Numbered from the stretch's first letter, positions 25,214 through 38,600 are shown. The stretch is DNA of 64,000 bases from Agroathelia rolfsii (GCA_018343915.1 JABRWF010000007.1:1798001-1862000), one strand, 5' to 3'. The notes: generated from the letters alone by a model not told the origin. Numbers and translations are program-made.

Positions 25214-28200
25214 ATGACTGATCCATCGGACTTTCCTCCCTCGCAAGCCTCGCAATCATCGTCATCAATCCAACAGTCCAAGATCTTTCTTGATGGCCAT
25301 GGTACACCACTGCGTTTCTTTGTCGCCTCCTTTGGCATCCCGAACCGTTCTAAATTAGCTAAAAACCTCATTGTATGTCCTTTTTTTTGCATCCCCATAC
25401 ACCACGTACCACTTCCGGCTCTTTCTTTCTCTAACTTCCTGTACTCATCTTCTCAATAGCGGAGAGGAGGCATAGTATGCACAAAGCAAGAGGACGCAAA
25501 AATTGTACTCCTCAATCCCAACACGCAGGATGGACAGGAACTCGTGGCCAACTGGGGTGATTCGCCTGGCACGATCTTCCTCGACGCTTCCTGGGTGGAC
25601 AAGTGCACAGAAGCAGATAGGGCACTGCTCGCCGACGACGGATGGGCAGGATGTTTATTGAACACGCAGGAGATAGCTACACGTTACAGTGCAGATGACA
25701 TGGACGATGACCTGGATGAGGACGACGAGGATATCCGAGTTGGTCGTTCCCAAGCGAGAGTATCGTCGTAAGTCGTACATGAATTTGTGCATATCTCTTT
25801 CTTTATGTACTAATTTACAATGTCTAGTGGCAGATCCAATACCACTGCGGCAATGTCAGCCCAACATAGTGCATCTACGTCGACACAACAAGATACTGCT
25901 ATGACTTCTGGCGTGCCACATGGCCCTATGGACACAACTTCACAGCAAATGCAAGCATCACAAGCTGCTGCTGCTCAATTGATGACCATGCAACAGCAAC
26001 TCCAGCAACAACCCATGATGAACGCCGACAGCGGCCAGGTTGTAGCGCTCTCTCAATTGACAAATCTGGATCCTCAGACAATGTATATGCTGTTTGTTAC
26101 AGCTCAGCAGATGTTTTCTCAACAACACCAACACCAAAACCAGCAACAACTTGTGGGTCTAAGCCCAATGTCCCAGCCATTTGTCATGCCAAACATGATG
26201 CTTGGCCCTGGAATGATGAACATGCCTCCTATGAACGCTGGTCAATTCCCTGCGTTTGCTTCTTTTGCTCCTGAAATTCAGCAGCAGTTGCAATTCCAAC
26301 AACAGCTTCATCAGTTGCAACAGCAACAGTTCCAACAATTCCAGCAGCGGCAAAACTCTCCCCCCATGCACCCATTCTCTCAGCTATCGCATCACTCCAG
26401 CGCATCAACACTGGCAGAAGATACGGCGACGCCCTCCCCATCTCAGTCCCACCGCCCCTCTGAAACCCTCGCACCTTCAGGCAGCCTTGGCCAGAAGCGG
26501 TCTTATGATCTGGCAGACGCGATTGCTATTGCCAGTACTACTCCAAGCTCGCGCTCGATCAGCCCCCAGCGACAGCGACAGCAGCAGACAAAACGACGGC
26601 GCAAGAGCCGTGCAAGTGACGAGACGCTCGTCGATGGGCAGTCACAGTCACAGCCACCACCGTCATCATCATTAGCGTCGCTGTCGTTCTCGACGGTGCA
26701 GCAGCCTCCTACGCCCACGCTTACCCCAACGCCGCCGCCGCCATCATCCCAGCCAAAGAACAAGGCGCGGCCTTCCCGACCTTCTTCGGCTTCGACGTCG
26801 GCAGCTGCGGGATCGGGCCCGATCTTTGTTAATAAGGATGGGAAACCGTTGCGATTCCTTGTGCAGGTTAATATGTCAATTCGTCAAAAGAGAAAGACGC
26901 TCACGAATGAGATTACGGTGGGTGTCTTTTTTTTTTTTCTTTTTCTCGTTTCTGGGTCATTGGACGTGGGTCACGGCCTTTGCGATCCTACTCAAGATGG
27001 ACTTTTTCTGGTTCCTCTCTTCTTTTTTTCTTCCTATTCCTATATTCTACAATAAAGTTGGAATGCTTATACACATGTATGTACATAGGCAGGAGGCGGT
27101 CAAGTCGTCAAGTCGCTTACCGAAGCCGACTACTACATCTCCGAGGACCCGATGGCGATGGGCTCAAATCTAAAAAAGGAGCGGAGAGAAGTCATCGCAC
27201 ACCGCGACGAGGCGATCTCGACCGGCGTCAAACCGCTCTGGTACATGTTCATCACGGATTGTATACGCCATGGCAAGCTACTTTCCGTGGAAGATTATGA
27301 GCTCAAGAAACGTGGCAAGGTTGCGCTGATTGATAAGCAGAACAAGGACAGTGGGGTAGAGAGTGAGGAGCAAGTCAAGAAACCTGCGCCAGCACCTCTG
27401 CCATTATCGGTATCGGCGTCGTCTGTATCAGCAGTGGGAGCAAGGAAAGCCACAAGTGCATCATCATCATTCTCGTCGCCGACGTTAGTACGTAAGTCGG
27501 CGTCAGTGGCGGGCGAAACGTTGTCGACGCCGGTTAGCACTAGCACCAGCACCAACGGTGTCCGTCCGGTGGCAAGGAAGTCGACGGGGAAGCGCAGGGT
27601 GAGCGGGCAGCATGCCAATGAGATACCTGTTAGTACAACATCTGCGATATACATGCGCACGCCATCCCCGCCGCCAGCAAATGGGCAAATGAGCTTAAAT
27701 GGCAAAATGCGATATACGGACAGCGAGAAAGCGTTCATCCTCAGCTACGTGCGGTACTTGCTCTTGCGCACACGGGATCCGCAGATGCCGAAGTATACAA
27801 TGGCGAAGGAGATATATGAAAAGGTGTGTCTGGGTTTGGGATTTTTTGTATCCATCCTATCTCTCCAGATGAGCAACTGCGACCATATATCCTCTTTCTC
27901 TGTTTCATAGCATGGTTTTGTCTGATTGGTCTCAATTGTTGTTTTTGTCTACAAGCTCCCACATCATCCGGTGACATCCATCGCCACCTATCTTGGAGGC
28001 TATTATATGGAAGAAGTTGAAGCTCTCAGGCAAGAGGTCACCCAACTACTCGAGCGTGAAAGCAAAGGTGGGCGTGCAAAGTCACCGCTGTCACCACTAC
28101 ACCCGGCAATAGCAACAATGACGACGGCGACAGTTTCGCATCCTTTGCAATTACCTGTCCAAGAACAAGGGCAGCATGGAGAAGCTACAATACCATCGTC

Positions 28201-29067
28201 TTCAACGAACTTGCTATCGACACATGTCAGTGTTGTTTTTATTTTTCTCTTACACGCGCATATCCCTCTTCTGGCTTGTTCTCTTCTGTTTTCTGACGTG
28301 CCAGCAATCAGCAGGATTCACATCCTAGTCTAGAAGCCTTCCGGATCAGTACCTTTTCCACCAACGGTGCATCACTCTCCTCGGCACCGAATGCAAACGG
28401 AGGCGATGGGATCCGTGCCGGGAATCATAATGGTCAGGCTGATAATCATAGTACGCAAGAATATCCTTTTTTGCACCCCTTCTTCCCAGCTGGGCCGTCC
28501 TTGAGCTTCCAGTCTTGTTGGCCTTCCGTGATATCACGAAGATTGACCCTTTCCGTCTTCTGTTCTGTTCTATACAGCACCGCCGACCTCAGTGGCTCCC
28601 GCTGCTGCGCCGGCACCGAGCAAGACGAACGCTGCCGTCACTGCTGTCATTGCTACTCCGGGAGAAGAACCAAGAGCGAAGGCTAAATCCGGCTCCGGCT
28701 CCACGGTTGCGGGGAAACCAGACGAAAAATCCGGGAAGAAAGATGGGGGGAAGACGCAAAAAGAAAAGGAAGGGATCGACATGGAAGTTATCGCGCGCTA
28801 TTTTGCTACGCTTGACCCGCCTGGTGAGAACGAGTCGGATGAGATGATTTGGCAAAGGCTGGCAGAGAAGGTAAGTTTTCAAAGCTTTTCCTTTTACTAT
28901 CGTGTAAGACGAAACTGATCATATTCGGTCTTACATCATTTTGCAACGACCAAAAAAAAAAAAAAAAACAGCATGCCTGCCTTTCGGATATGTCCTGGCC
29001 AGACTTCTACGAAAGGCACATGGAGGAGGTCCAAATGCGCATTGAAGAGTACGATCTCGCAAGTTAG
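25214..29067 (+). CDS. Two-BRCT, Myb-like protein; candidate telomere protein Rap1
   Basis: Exons are 25214-25372, 25460-25767, 25828-26917, 27089-27823, 27956-28225, 28312-28450, 28578-28870 and 28972-29067, giving 1029 residues. An N-terminal BRCT (about 22-120) starts KIFLDGHGTPLRFFVASFG. A 300-residue Gln/Ser/Pro-rich linker with poly-Gln follows. A second BRCT (about 395-500) reads IFVNKDGKPLRFLV, then AGGGQVV and PLWYMFITDCIRHGKL, very like the Rap1 BRCT. Residues about 660-730 (YTDSEKAFILSYVRYLL ... LPHHPVTSIATYL) resemble a Myb/homeodomain fold. The C-terminus (WPDFYERHMEEVQMRIEEY) resembles a second Myb-like helix. The BRCT-Myb order fits Rap1, which sits at telomeres via shelterin. 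Having two BRCTs is not the usual Rap1 layout, so another BRCT adaptor remains possible. The exon 6 acceptor could be 3 nt later. Confidence 0.75.
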
Positions 29068-30223
29068 GCGTGAGTTTGCCTGCTTGCTTGCTATGGCTAA
29101 GTTGGTCTCTCGCGCCTGCCTATCTTTAAATGGATCCATCAACAACAAAAAGCTTGAATAATTTGGATAGGATAGCCCATGGCGGACGGCACGACGCATG
29201 GGCACACTGTTACATGCACCATTCATGTATGCCCACATGTCCATTCTCGTTCCTTGTGCCATTTCTGTCCGTTCACTTGTCGCCAACGCATTCGCACCAC
29301 TACCACCATGCATGCCCATTTCTTTTTCTTTCTTACCTTGCTTGTCGGATAAATTAGCATCCTATTGCTCGACAAACAACATTTACCTCCTGCATTCTTC
29401 TCTTCGCTTACATGCCCCTCTCTTACATTCTTGCTATCACGTTCAAACGTTCATGCACGCCTTTCTTCTTTTTGTCCGTTCTTGTCTTCATCAGATTAGA
29501 TTATATAATGATTAATGTTATATTACACACAAGTGTGTTGTCGCCTCTATCCTTTTTCTCCTCTTGAATTGTACGTGAAGGGTTTGACGAAAAAAGGGGT
29601 GGGTAGGGGAAGGGGGAATGCGTGAGTCGATGGGTGCGGATAGGGTATATGATGTGCAAGGAGGAGAGGGAAAGGGGCAGCAAAATGTATGAAATCCAGA
29701 TGTATGAAGCGGCGAAAAAAAAGTGGTAGCGTAGCAACATACCACAACGTGGGCTACTTGTTGTGAGCACGAAGTGAGGATAGGGAGGGAGGGAGACGAA
29801 GAAAATACATTACAGCTTTTTTAACAAAAGGGCGGAAACATGAATGCATGTCTAACAAGGGGGGGGGGGGGGGGGGGAGTGGGAAAAAGAAGAACGAAGA
29901 ATGGATGGGTAATGTGTATGACATGGATAATAGGTAAGTGTTAGTAATCGCGTTGGTTAATAAATGCAAGAGAGTCCAGAGGAAATTGCACGTTGTTGTA
30001 TGCGGTGATTGTAGTTGTCGTTGTTGCCATAGCCAATATGGCAATCACAGTGACAAAGACAATGATGATAGTGACGGAATAGCGATAAAGTCGATCATAA
30101 GGAGCAATGGATGCGATGCGACAAAGTAAGATCTGGCGGAAGATAGAAAAGAGGAAAATCCGGACAAAACACAAGACAGCGAGGATAAAAGGGAAAAAAA
30201 GGAAATAAGAGATGGATAGATCA
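29068..30223. other. Intergenic between convergent BRCT and arrestin genes
   Basis: This is 1.16 kb between two stop codons, with CT-rich then GA/GGG-rich halves, as expected of converging 3' UTRs. No coding signal was found apart from low-complexity frames. Confidence 0.35.
29859..29877 (+). repeat. G19 homopolymer
   Basis: Nineteen consecutive G on the plus strand within the convergent spacer. It can support a G-quadruplex on one strand and would be unstable in copy number. Confidence 0.85.
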
Positions 30224-32994
30224 TCATGTTGGCGGCGAATTTCCTCTGCGTAAGAGCTTGTTGATCTTCCCAAGGCCAAACATGCCCTTTCGGCTCTTGC
30301 TGGGAGTAGCAGTATTGCTTGTCGGGGCACCCATGCGCTGGTGCTGCACTTCTTCCCACGCACGCACTTTGCTGCTATTATTGCTGCTACTGCGGCTGCG
30401 GCTATTGAAATTGTGGCTGCTGCTGACGGCACGAGCATCATGATGATCCACGACGTCCGCGAGACTAGAGGCGCTCGTGTCTGTGTGCATACCATCATGC
30501 ATACTGCTCGCGCTACTCATCGTCGTGGTCGTAGCAGTTGTACCAGTCGACGAACTAGGCGATGCCATGGGCCACCAAGCCGACTGAGGCTGATGCCGAT
30601 GCTGGTGCTGCTGTTGCTCATGCCGCTGCCCATGAATCATATGCGGATGATGAGCACCATCCACACTCATATCACTTTTCGCGGACTCGGTCCGGGCCAG
30701 CGATTTCATACGCTGCGTATCCGGTTTCCGTCCTGAAGAAGCAGAAGACGAGGTCGAAGATAATGATGAAGAGGAAAACGCGCCGGTGTGCCCATCACTA
30801 GGTTCAATACTTCCGGCACCATCCGGCTTTGATACCTCCGGAGCAACAACACCGTTGGCAGCAGCCGACAGCCTGGACCGTTTCCCAAACAAGCCGAATG
30901 GTCCCGAGTCGGAGGAATGGTGAGGGGGCGAGCTTCCGGCGGAGGTATGTGGACGCTTCTGACGGTGGGTCGAGGAGGGGCCACTGTGGGCGACAGCGTC
31001 GCTGCTGCCAGATTTGCCAGCAGCCTTCCTGCTGCTGCTTCTGCGGGACCCACTGCTCCCGCTTCCACTGCCAGAAGCGGTAGCGTTTTCAGGCGTGCCA
31101 GCAACCGACGACGACGAAGAGGCGCCGTGGGCCGTAACCGGCCTGCCCTGAGTCTTCGGCAAGGGAGGTGCCTCTTCCCGTTCGGTGGGCTCACCACCAC
31201 CACGCCTTGTGGTGCGCGGCGAACGCGACTGCGACCGCGCGCGGAAGCTATCCTGCAGTTCGGCAAATCTAGCAATGGCCGCCTTGCGGTCGGCCTCGTT
31301 TGTCGAGACGACGCACAGCTCACGCTCGTCGAGTTCAATCGTTTCTGTGCCCGTGGGGGAAGAAACAATGACCTGTGTATGAGTTAGTTAGTATCATCAT
31401 ATCATTTCTTGTTTGTTTGCATCAATGATCATGAATATCAAAAGACATCAAGAAAAGATGTATAACAAGTAACCACGAATGAAAAGAAGTGGTGGCAACA
31501 ACAGGCTTGGCAGCCCGAGAAGACACAAAAAGGGAGGAAAGGGCTGATAATGATGCGGCGTGGCAAAATATTTGACCATCTGATCCGTGTCACCACATGG
31601 ATACACAAAGATACGAAGTCAAACAGAACACGCATGACACACATACCTTGATTTTGATCCAGAACCGGACAGAGGCCATCCCCGTATTGAGCGTCTCACC
31701 AATCGCCCAGCGACTATGCGATTTAGCCGCAGGCCACTGTAGCGTGATGGTCTTGGACCAGACATCTGTTTGTTCGTCACGGCTAAACCGGCCCGTGGGT
31801 TCAGCTCCTGCAACGGTCATGATGACCGTCTTGGGCGGTGCGCCGGTTGGGGGTGCGTCTGAGGCGGGGAAGAGGTTCGTTGGTGTCTCGCTTGGTGCGG
31901 CAAGGAGCGGTCGCAAATCATCTGGTGTGATTGTTGTGGCGTCGGAAGAGGCAAGGGAAAAAGAGCTGGCAGCAACGCTAGTCGTGTAGGATTCTGACGC
32001 GATGAGCAGGCTCGCACGCGAACCGACAGGCAGCAGAGTCTGCGAAGAAGCTATCGATGCCGTGCCGGTGGGGCGTCCAGGCGACGTCCAGGGTCGTGAG
32101 GATGGGCCGGGCACGCGCGACGTCGAAGCCATAGTGCTTGTTGAGGATACTGATGAAGCTGTCGATGGAGGCCCAGGCGCAGTCTCCTTGAGCGTTAAAC
32201 GGCGTTCGACCAAGAGGCTTGCGCCCCGAATTGAGATATCCTTGTCACGCGGACGGATGTGAACGATGACGGAGACTTCATCGAGTGGCGCCACCGGTTG
32301 TCTTGGCGAGGTGATCGAGTAGTCCAAGACGGGGGCGCGGGGCTTTGACGTCTGACAATCTAACACGGGACTCAATGACGACCGGGGTGAAGTGGTAGGC
32401 GTGATGGGCGGAAGATCGTACCGCACGAGCGGGATCTCGAATGATTTCATCTGTCGTGAGCCTACCGCTGGTACAGGTATGTGTTCTAGTACTAGCAATG
32501 GTGGTACATCAGTTTCAAGCCTACATGCATACGAAAAAGAATACTAACCAGCATCGATTCTCCAAAATACTCGGTAATCTTGGAAGTTAGCAGTGCTGTA
32601 TCCGCCGATGTTGGAGGGAAGGATGAACTTGAAGGGGATCTCGAGATCACCGAGGGCTTCGTATGGGACATCAGAGGGTTTTGACCATAGTGTCTGTTTG
32701 AATTCTACGAGCGTGGATGTGTGTGTGTTACTGACACGGCCGACACGGGTCTCGAGACATCGGATGTAGACAGTAATCGAGTTGGAAAGGAGAGTCTTGC
32801 GATCCTCATCAAGCATAGTGCGTACACCTAATTAATGAAGAGCAAAATAATAGACATGAGAACATGGATAGAACGTTCAAGATGGGCGGGGACGCACAAC
32901 CCTCGACTTTGACTGGGGTAAGGCCGAGAAAGCCAGTGTAAGGAAAGAAGCGGCCACCCTTGTTGCCTCTAGAGCTAGCGAGCAGAAGATGCAT
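30224..32994 (-). CDS. LDB19-like arrestin-related trafficking adaptor
   Basis: Arrestin-related adaptors recruit the Rsp5/Nedd4 ubiquitin ligase to plasma-membrane transporters and promote their endocytosis. Minus-strand exons are 32994-32901, 32827-32549, 32491-31647 and 31372-30224, giving 788 residues. The N-terminal half has the LDB19-type arrestin fold: FLGLTPVKVEG, LSNSITVYIRCLETRVGR, LVEFKQTLWSKPSDV, DLEIPFKFILPSNIGGYST and FQDYRVFWRIDA, then EHIPVPAVGSR. The second arrestin lobe (HIRPRDKDISIRGASLLV) is split by a long Ser/Thr-rich insert before the WSKTITLQWPAAKSHSRW segment. The last 300 residues are a Ser/His-rich disordered tail. I see no PPxY motif, so ligase binding may be indirect or use a variant. 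The start Met (MHLLLASSRGNKGG) fits family members. Confidence 0.85.
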
Positions 32995-33137
32995 TTGCAA
33001 ACGGGGGCTGCTCAACAGTGAGCAGCGGCGACGGCAGCAGAGGGTGAGAGAGGGGGAGAACAGGCGAACGATGCAGCTGCATGTGGGAATAAATACGACC
33101 CAAGTGATGTACCATATAGCACTATGTAACTTCTCTG

Positions 33138-33190
33138 GCCCTAAGCCATCTTAAGCCATGCTTAGTCAGCCTAAACCAGCCTAAGCCACC
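33138..33190. repeat. Degenerate CTAAGCCA tandem repeat in a divergent promoter
   Basis: About five copies of a 10-11 bp unit close to CCTAAGCCAT (one copy altered to TTAGTCAG) lie in the 314-bp spacer between the arrestin and transporter genes. The spacing is near one helical turn, as for clustered protein-binding sites. The rest of 32995-33308 shows only CT-rich leader sequence. Confidence 0.6.
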
Positions 33191-33308
33191 TATTTCCGCT
33201 TTTGGCATTCCCTCGGCGCGCTACTGCGATGCTACCAGAGCCAGAGCAGCACCACACTACTCGACAGCGCCCCCTGCATCTCCCCTCCTCTCCCCTGCCA
33301 CTCTCACC

Positions 33309-35611
33309 ATGCCCTCGTCGTCCTCTGCGTCGTCGAGGCTCTATGTTTCCACACTCATCACAGGCATGATCCTCACCGTCCGTCGTCTTTGTCTGCTGCT
33401 TTTCCTCCTGCCAGTGTACTCACCCATCCATTCACAGGGCGCATGCAACTCTCTCTGGAGTAAATACCAGGTATAGAAGAGCAAGCTGTTCTATCTCACA
33501 GCACATGTCTCATGTCATTTTACCCAGGACATGCAATGCGTCGAGAATTGTGACGACCCTAATCCCAAGAATCATGTACTGTACGAACAGCCCGGTACGT
33601 ATGAGCCGAGGATGCTAGCCTTGTTGCTTGGCTAATAGTTCGTACGCATGTGCGACGCAGTGCTTCAAACATTACAGATGTTCCGTGGGTTTTCTTTCCT
33701 TTCTTTTCATATCACACCGTTAACTCATGGCTTCATTCTACAGTCGGCGAAATGCTATGTGCGTGCATACTAGAATTAACTTCTCATTAGCTCATTGAAA
33801 CTATCGTCCTACTCAGGCTTCTTGCCTGTGATCTACACGTGGCTCGCCAGCAAGCGTCAATCAACCGCGCCTCTCCGTCTGACGGATGATGATGACGACA
33901 ACAGCGACGGCGCAGGAGCCAAACAGGACCAGCCTCATGGCCTCCACGGCTGGTCCATTCTCCTGATGTGGCTTCCGGCTGCCTGCGATCTTACGGGCAC
34001 AACGGTCTGATTGTTCCTCGGCTGCAATCTATGGCAGACTACTGATATGCCCGTTTCAGCTCATGATGGTTGGTCTCCTATATACGCCGGTCTCGATCTA
34101 CCAGATGACGCGTGGGGCGCTTGTCCTTTTTGTCGGCGCGTTCTCTGTCGTGTTTTTGCGGCGAAGACTATGGCTCTACCAGTTGAGTTATAGCTCCCTA
34201 CTCGTTTCCTCATCTCTGCATGGCCGCTTCTAGATCATGTTTATTCACCCGCTGCTCTATTCTCCGTAGATGGATCGCGCTTGTGACAGTCATGGCCGGT
34301 GTCACGCTCGTTGGCTTTAGCGGTTCGCTCGTGAAGGAAACTATTCAGGATGACCAAGAGGCCGGCTTCGTGGCGGGCACGCTTTCTGCCCTCGGATCAC
34401 GCGCGGCCGCCGTGTTGACAGCTTCGGAAGCAGGCGAAAAGCCGGAGGCAACCAACGTTGTTTTGGGTAAGCTGCCGACATCTCGATTTTCCTCATTCAA
34501 TTCAATCGACGGGCTTCTAGTCTCGTTGACAGATGCTTCTTTTTTTATGATCTTCTCTCTTGGCTAATTGCTTCCTTACACTCTCCAGGTGTCTTCTTCA
34601 TTCTTTTTGCGCAGGTCTTGTGAGTCTTCCTTTCTCTTCATCGCTGTCTCCAAGATGCATAGGCGCTCATCTCCATATCACATATCGATTTGGGTTTCTG
34701 CTTTCTATTCTCAGCACCGCTGCCCAATTCGTCATTGAAGAGAAGATCATGGGCAAATATGCTGTCCCACCCCTCATCGCCGTCGGTCTTGAAGGCAAGT
34801 GCGATGAATGGGCTTCCCGGTCATCATGGCAAGTCCTTACTAATACATACAAAACCCCTTCTCTTCTTTTTTCACCCAGGCTTCTTCGGTTTTATTACCA
34901 TCCTTCTCCTCACGCCCATCCTCGCCATTCCCGCCGTGGCCTCGAAGAGCACCTTCTTCGATATCAGGCGCGGCTGGAACCAAACCATCTACACCCCTTC
35001 CGTACTCTGGTCCGGTGTTGTTGTCGCTCTTAGTATTGCCTTCTTCAACTTCTTCGGCCTTTCCGTTACGCGCCACGTGAGTGCTACAGCACGCAGTCTA
35101 ACCGATACCTGCCGTACGCTCGCCATCTGGGTTGTGTCGCTTGCACTCGGCTGGGAGTTTTTGGTCTGGCCAATCTCGGTATTGCAGGTCGCTGGCTTCT
35201 CACTACTTGTGTATGTTTTTTTTTTTTTATATCACATACTGCGGATAACATGTGCTGACGTATGAACTTGTTCTTATCGCTTATCTCTTGACATTTGCTC
35301 GTGCAGTTATGGCACTGTCAGTTCATTGCATATTTCTGTTTTATCATTTTGATTTCATCTCAACTTTTTTTTTTTTCTATCCGTTTATTTAGTTCTGGTT
35401 CAACGATCTCGTCAAAGCACCGCCATGCATCCCTCACCCTGCCTCGTACGTTGAAGCAGCTGAGCCAGGCGCAGATGAGGAAGAAGCTCACGGCCTGCTG
35501 AACGAGCAGCTCGACGACACGGCGACGCTCCCTGCCGACCTTGGCCAGAGCGGATTCAATGTTGTCCCCTCTGGAAGCAAAGCCCGTGTGACTACTGCCG
35601 ATGAGCAATAA
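33309..35611 (+). CDS. SLC35F6-like EamA-family membrane transporter
   Basis: This is a multi-pass drug/metabolite transporter superfamily protein resembling SLC35F6; its substrate is unknown. Thirteen exons give 461 residues: 33309-33377, 33438-33470, 33528-33594, 33661-33684, 33744-33758, 33817-34004, 34060-34181, 34270-34466, 34589-34619, 34715-34794, 34880-35210, 35307-35316 and 35393-35611. The family signatures are LITGMILTGACNSLWSKYQD, PAACDLTGTTLMMVGLLYT, SIYQMTRGALVLFVG, AQFVIEEKIMGKY, VPPLIAVGLEGFFGF and RHVSATARSLTDTCRTL. Three internal exons are only 24, 15 and 10 nt. The intron at 34795 begins GC (AAG|GCAAGT) and no GT alternative keeps the frame. The C-terminus is an acidic cytosolic tail. 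About ten hydrophobic segments can be counted. Confidence 0.9.
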
Positions 35612-38600
35612 TTCATTGGCCTGATCATGTGCGGGTATGTGTGGATGATTCGAGGGTGTTGATATCGATATCTTATGCATATCATTAGGCCCGCATGCGG
35701 CCTTTGCCGGCTATTGTTTTCTCTTTTGGTCCGCCTTGTTCTCTCTCTGCATCCATCTCCTTCTATTGGAATCTCAGCATCAAAGGCAGACAGGTCATTC
35801 AGTATATCTCTTCTTTTTCAAGGGCCATTCTTTGCGTATGTTTTCTGTGTTCCAGTTCTGTACCGCGTGCACATCGTCCTATGTGCATTATTCTCCATTT
35901 GGGCGACATTAACCACATGCAGTATACACACATACACCCGATACACATACAACAACAACAACGGCATCTACATCTATTTCTCTTCTCCCCCAGCTTACTA
36001 CCCCATTTTCTAGCTATAGTATCTGTACATAAACTATATAGCAGCAGCATAAATTCGCAATAGTATCCAATTTTGGGTGTCTCAGCTTATATGAATGTAT
36101 AGCGTAACACCGATGAGCATGCCCATATTTTTGTCTATCCAACACGGAAGCTGCCGCCTATAGCGCGCACGGTCATGTGAAGGCACTAAGCAAGCCTATT
36201 CGGACATGTACAGGGGTGGAGCTGTACGACTGTCGTTTCGAAAGATGTATCAAAGCTATTTACGTGCAGTTGACTATACGTAACAGTCTTAATTACCATT
36301 GAATAGTAATAGCGAGCCACAGCGCTAATATGTTAGATCCTTACCTTCTCTCCCTTCAAGTTTCCGGGTAGCGGTCGCCGGTTATTAATTAATCAGTAGT
36401 AGTCTGTAAGCCGTGGCGTGCTGCCAATGTGTCAATATAGCGGTGGATTCAGAGGGCCGCTGGAGTCCTAATACAGACAGACTACGACTATTTGAGTTGT
36501 CGTCTTACATAGTAAACCATTGGAGAGAAGCTCGTGTGTATGTGTGGTATCCACCGTATCCTACACAGGTGCATTCATGATTTTCATCTAAAGCGACTTA
36601 GCGTCCGTATCACTACATGTAAATGGTTAGTCCACACAATTCGGTGTATATCAGAGTTCATGGTGATGCAATCCGATGTATTCAGTTGGAGCATTGTAGC
36701 GTTATCCTTTATGGCGTTGTCGCATTGAATATTCATCTAACGCAAGATAGCCAGGCTGTGCAGTATGGACGCCAGTGAATTATATAGATCCATCCTAAGG
36801 CTGTTCGGCCTCGTCATCCTGCCAACTTGAACCTCGTTATTCTCATTATTATTATTATTTACCGTTTGTCTTTAGCTTCTAGTGGAACTAATACGTACTA
36901 AAACGATTTCATTTCCTGTTGTAGTCTCAAATCTCTTGACAACGATGAGTAGATGAATATTCATTGGCATAGATACGATCGACACTCGAACTTTACTTGC
37001 CTTGGCTTGAGATTACCATGGGACTTCCGAATTGAGTTTTTTTGGACACGCTGGATGGCTTAGGAGGCCTCAAGTCGATCATTATTATCCTTCCGAGTCT
37101 CGGCCCCCGAGGTGCTTCTTTATCTCTAACCAGTGTTCCCTTCTTTCCCTGCCCATTACTATTTACCCCATGTGTTCTACTAAAGCTGAATGGGATGGAT
37201 CATAGCGCACGGGCCAGGCGGCCCGGTGTTGGTTAAAAAATTAGATAGAAACGGATGGGTAAAGAGAAGAAGCTAAAAAGACAGGACAAGCTGAGTGCCA
37301 ATGAAATATAGCGCGTGCATGTCGTCAGAGTAGCAGTGTGCACAACATGCAGGGTGACCCAGAAAAGAAAAGAAAATACTAAAAACGACTGGTGGCGTAT
37401 GCCAGTGAATCACCATGCAAACGCGTCTTGCTTTCTTGTCAAGGTTAAAAACAACAACAGAACAATGAGGGGATCATCTACACAACCCTCATTTGACCAT
37501 TAGTCCATTAGGAAGATAGGCATGATGCTGAGAAAGGAAGCTTACTATCCTGCCGTGCGAACCGATGGAATGATGTTGGTGAATTGTCATTATCAATATC
37601 GTTATGGGCGGGCTGGGTAATGGAAGTTCTTTTTTGACGTTGGGGAATTTACCCCGTTGTTTATCGGGCTTAGCCAGGTCTTTCCTAATATGGCTGCGAG
37701 CTCGTGATGTTGTCTGGACAAAAAAAAATTGGTCAATCTAGTGGCGTCACGGGCAAGCTTCTTCTTCTTTTCTTCTTTTTTTTTTTCTTCCTTTCTCTCG
37801 GGTTTTTGATTTTTTGACATGTGGTTTACTTGACGATCGCAGCATATCAATTGCACCCGCAACAACTCAAACGCGCGCAGCTACCTAGTATAGAAGAAAT
37901 AAAAAGACATGACACATGCACTCGAATGCTTTTCATCCGGTATTAGTCGGCTGTCACGAATTATATCATTTGGGCTGTTGCATCATCACAAACGATCAGA
38001 AAACACGGATCAATTTTCCTACTTTGCCACAATTTCGGATCTCTTTTTCTTTCTTACTCTGGGTGCAGTGTACCCCCATTATTATTCTCAATTTCCGGTG
38101 CCGTGCGTCGCCTATGGATTGCGCAGATGTTTATCGGGTCCGTGTTTTGTCTCTCTCCATTTTACTTTAGAAAAGCAACTCAGATGTCATCATTGTCACC
38201 GTTTTTGTTGACAACGACGTTGACATGTTCGAGTTACCATGTGTGATGATGCGGCGCGCCGTGATACGGAAGTCCGCTACTAGTGCTCACGAGAATCTCG
38301 CGGACTGCGGCATCTCGTTCGTGGTGACAACACCCTGTCGATCCACAATCGTCCTTACGGGGTACATATAGTATATATTGTCATCAAAGCCCTTTGTCAC
38401 ACTGACACAGATGTGCATGAATTCACGCATATATCAAAATGTGCTGCCGCTTTCGGATTGATGGTGGTGATGGTCAAGACGGTTACACTACTCACCCTTC
38501 AGTGCTTTCCAGTTTTGTATATTTTTCGAAGAATATCGGTCGTTCGTGTTTTAACCACTGGTATGCATGATCTACCGGAACCCGGATGGTGGTGTTACAT

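Noticed and set aside
26503..26763. Antisense frames over the poly-Gln linker of the BRCT gene
   Set aside because: Low-complexity mirrors of CAG/CAA repeats, without splice or family support.
37602..37865. Lys/Glu-rich minus-strand frame
   Set aside because: Produced by a CTT/TTC homopolymer-like tract; no other coding evidence.
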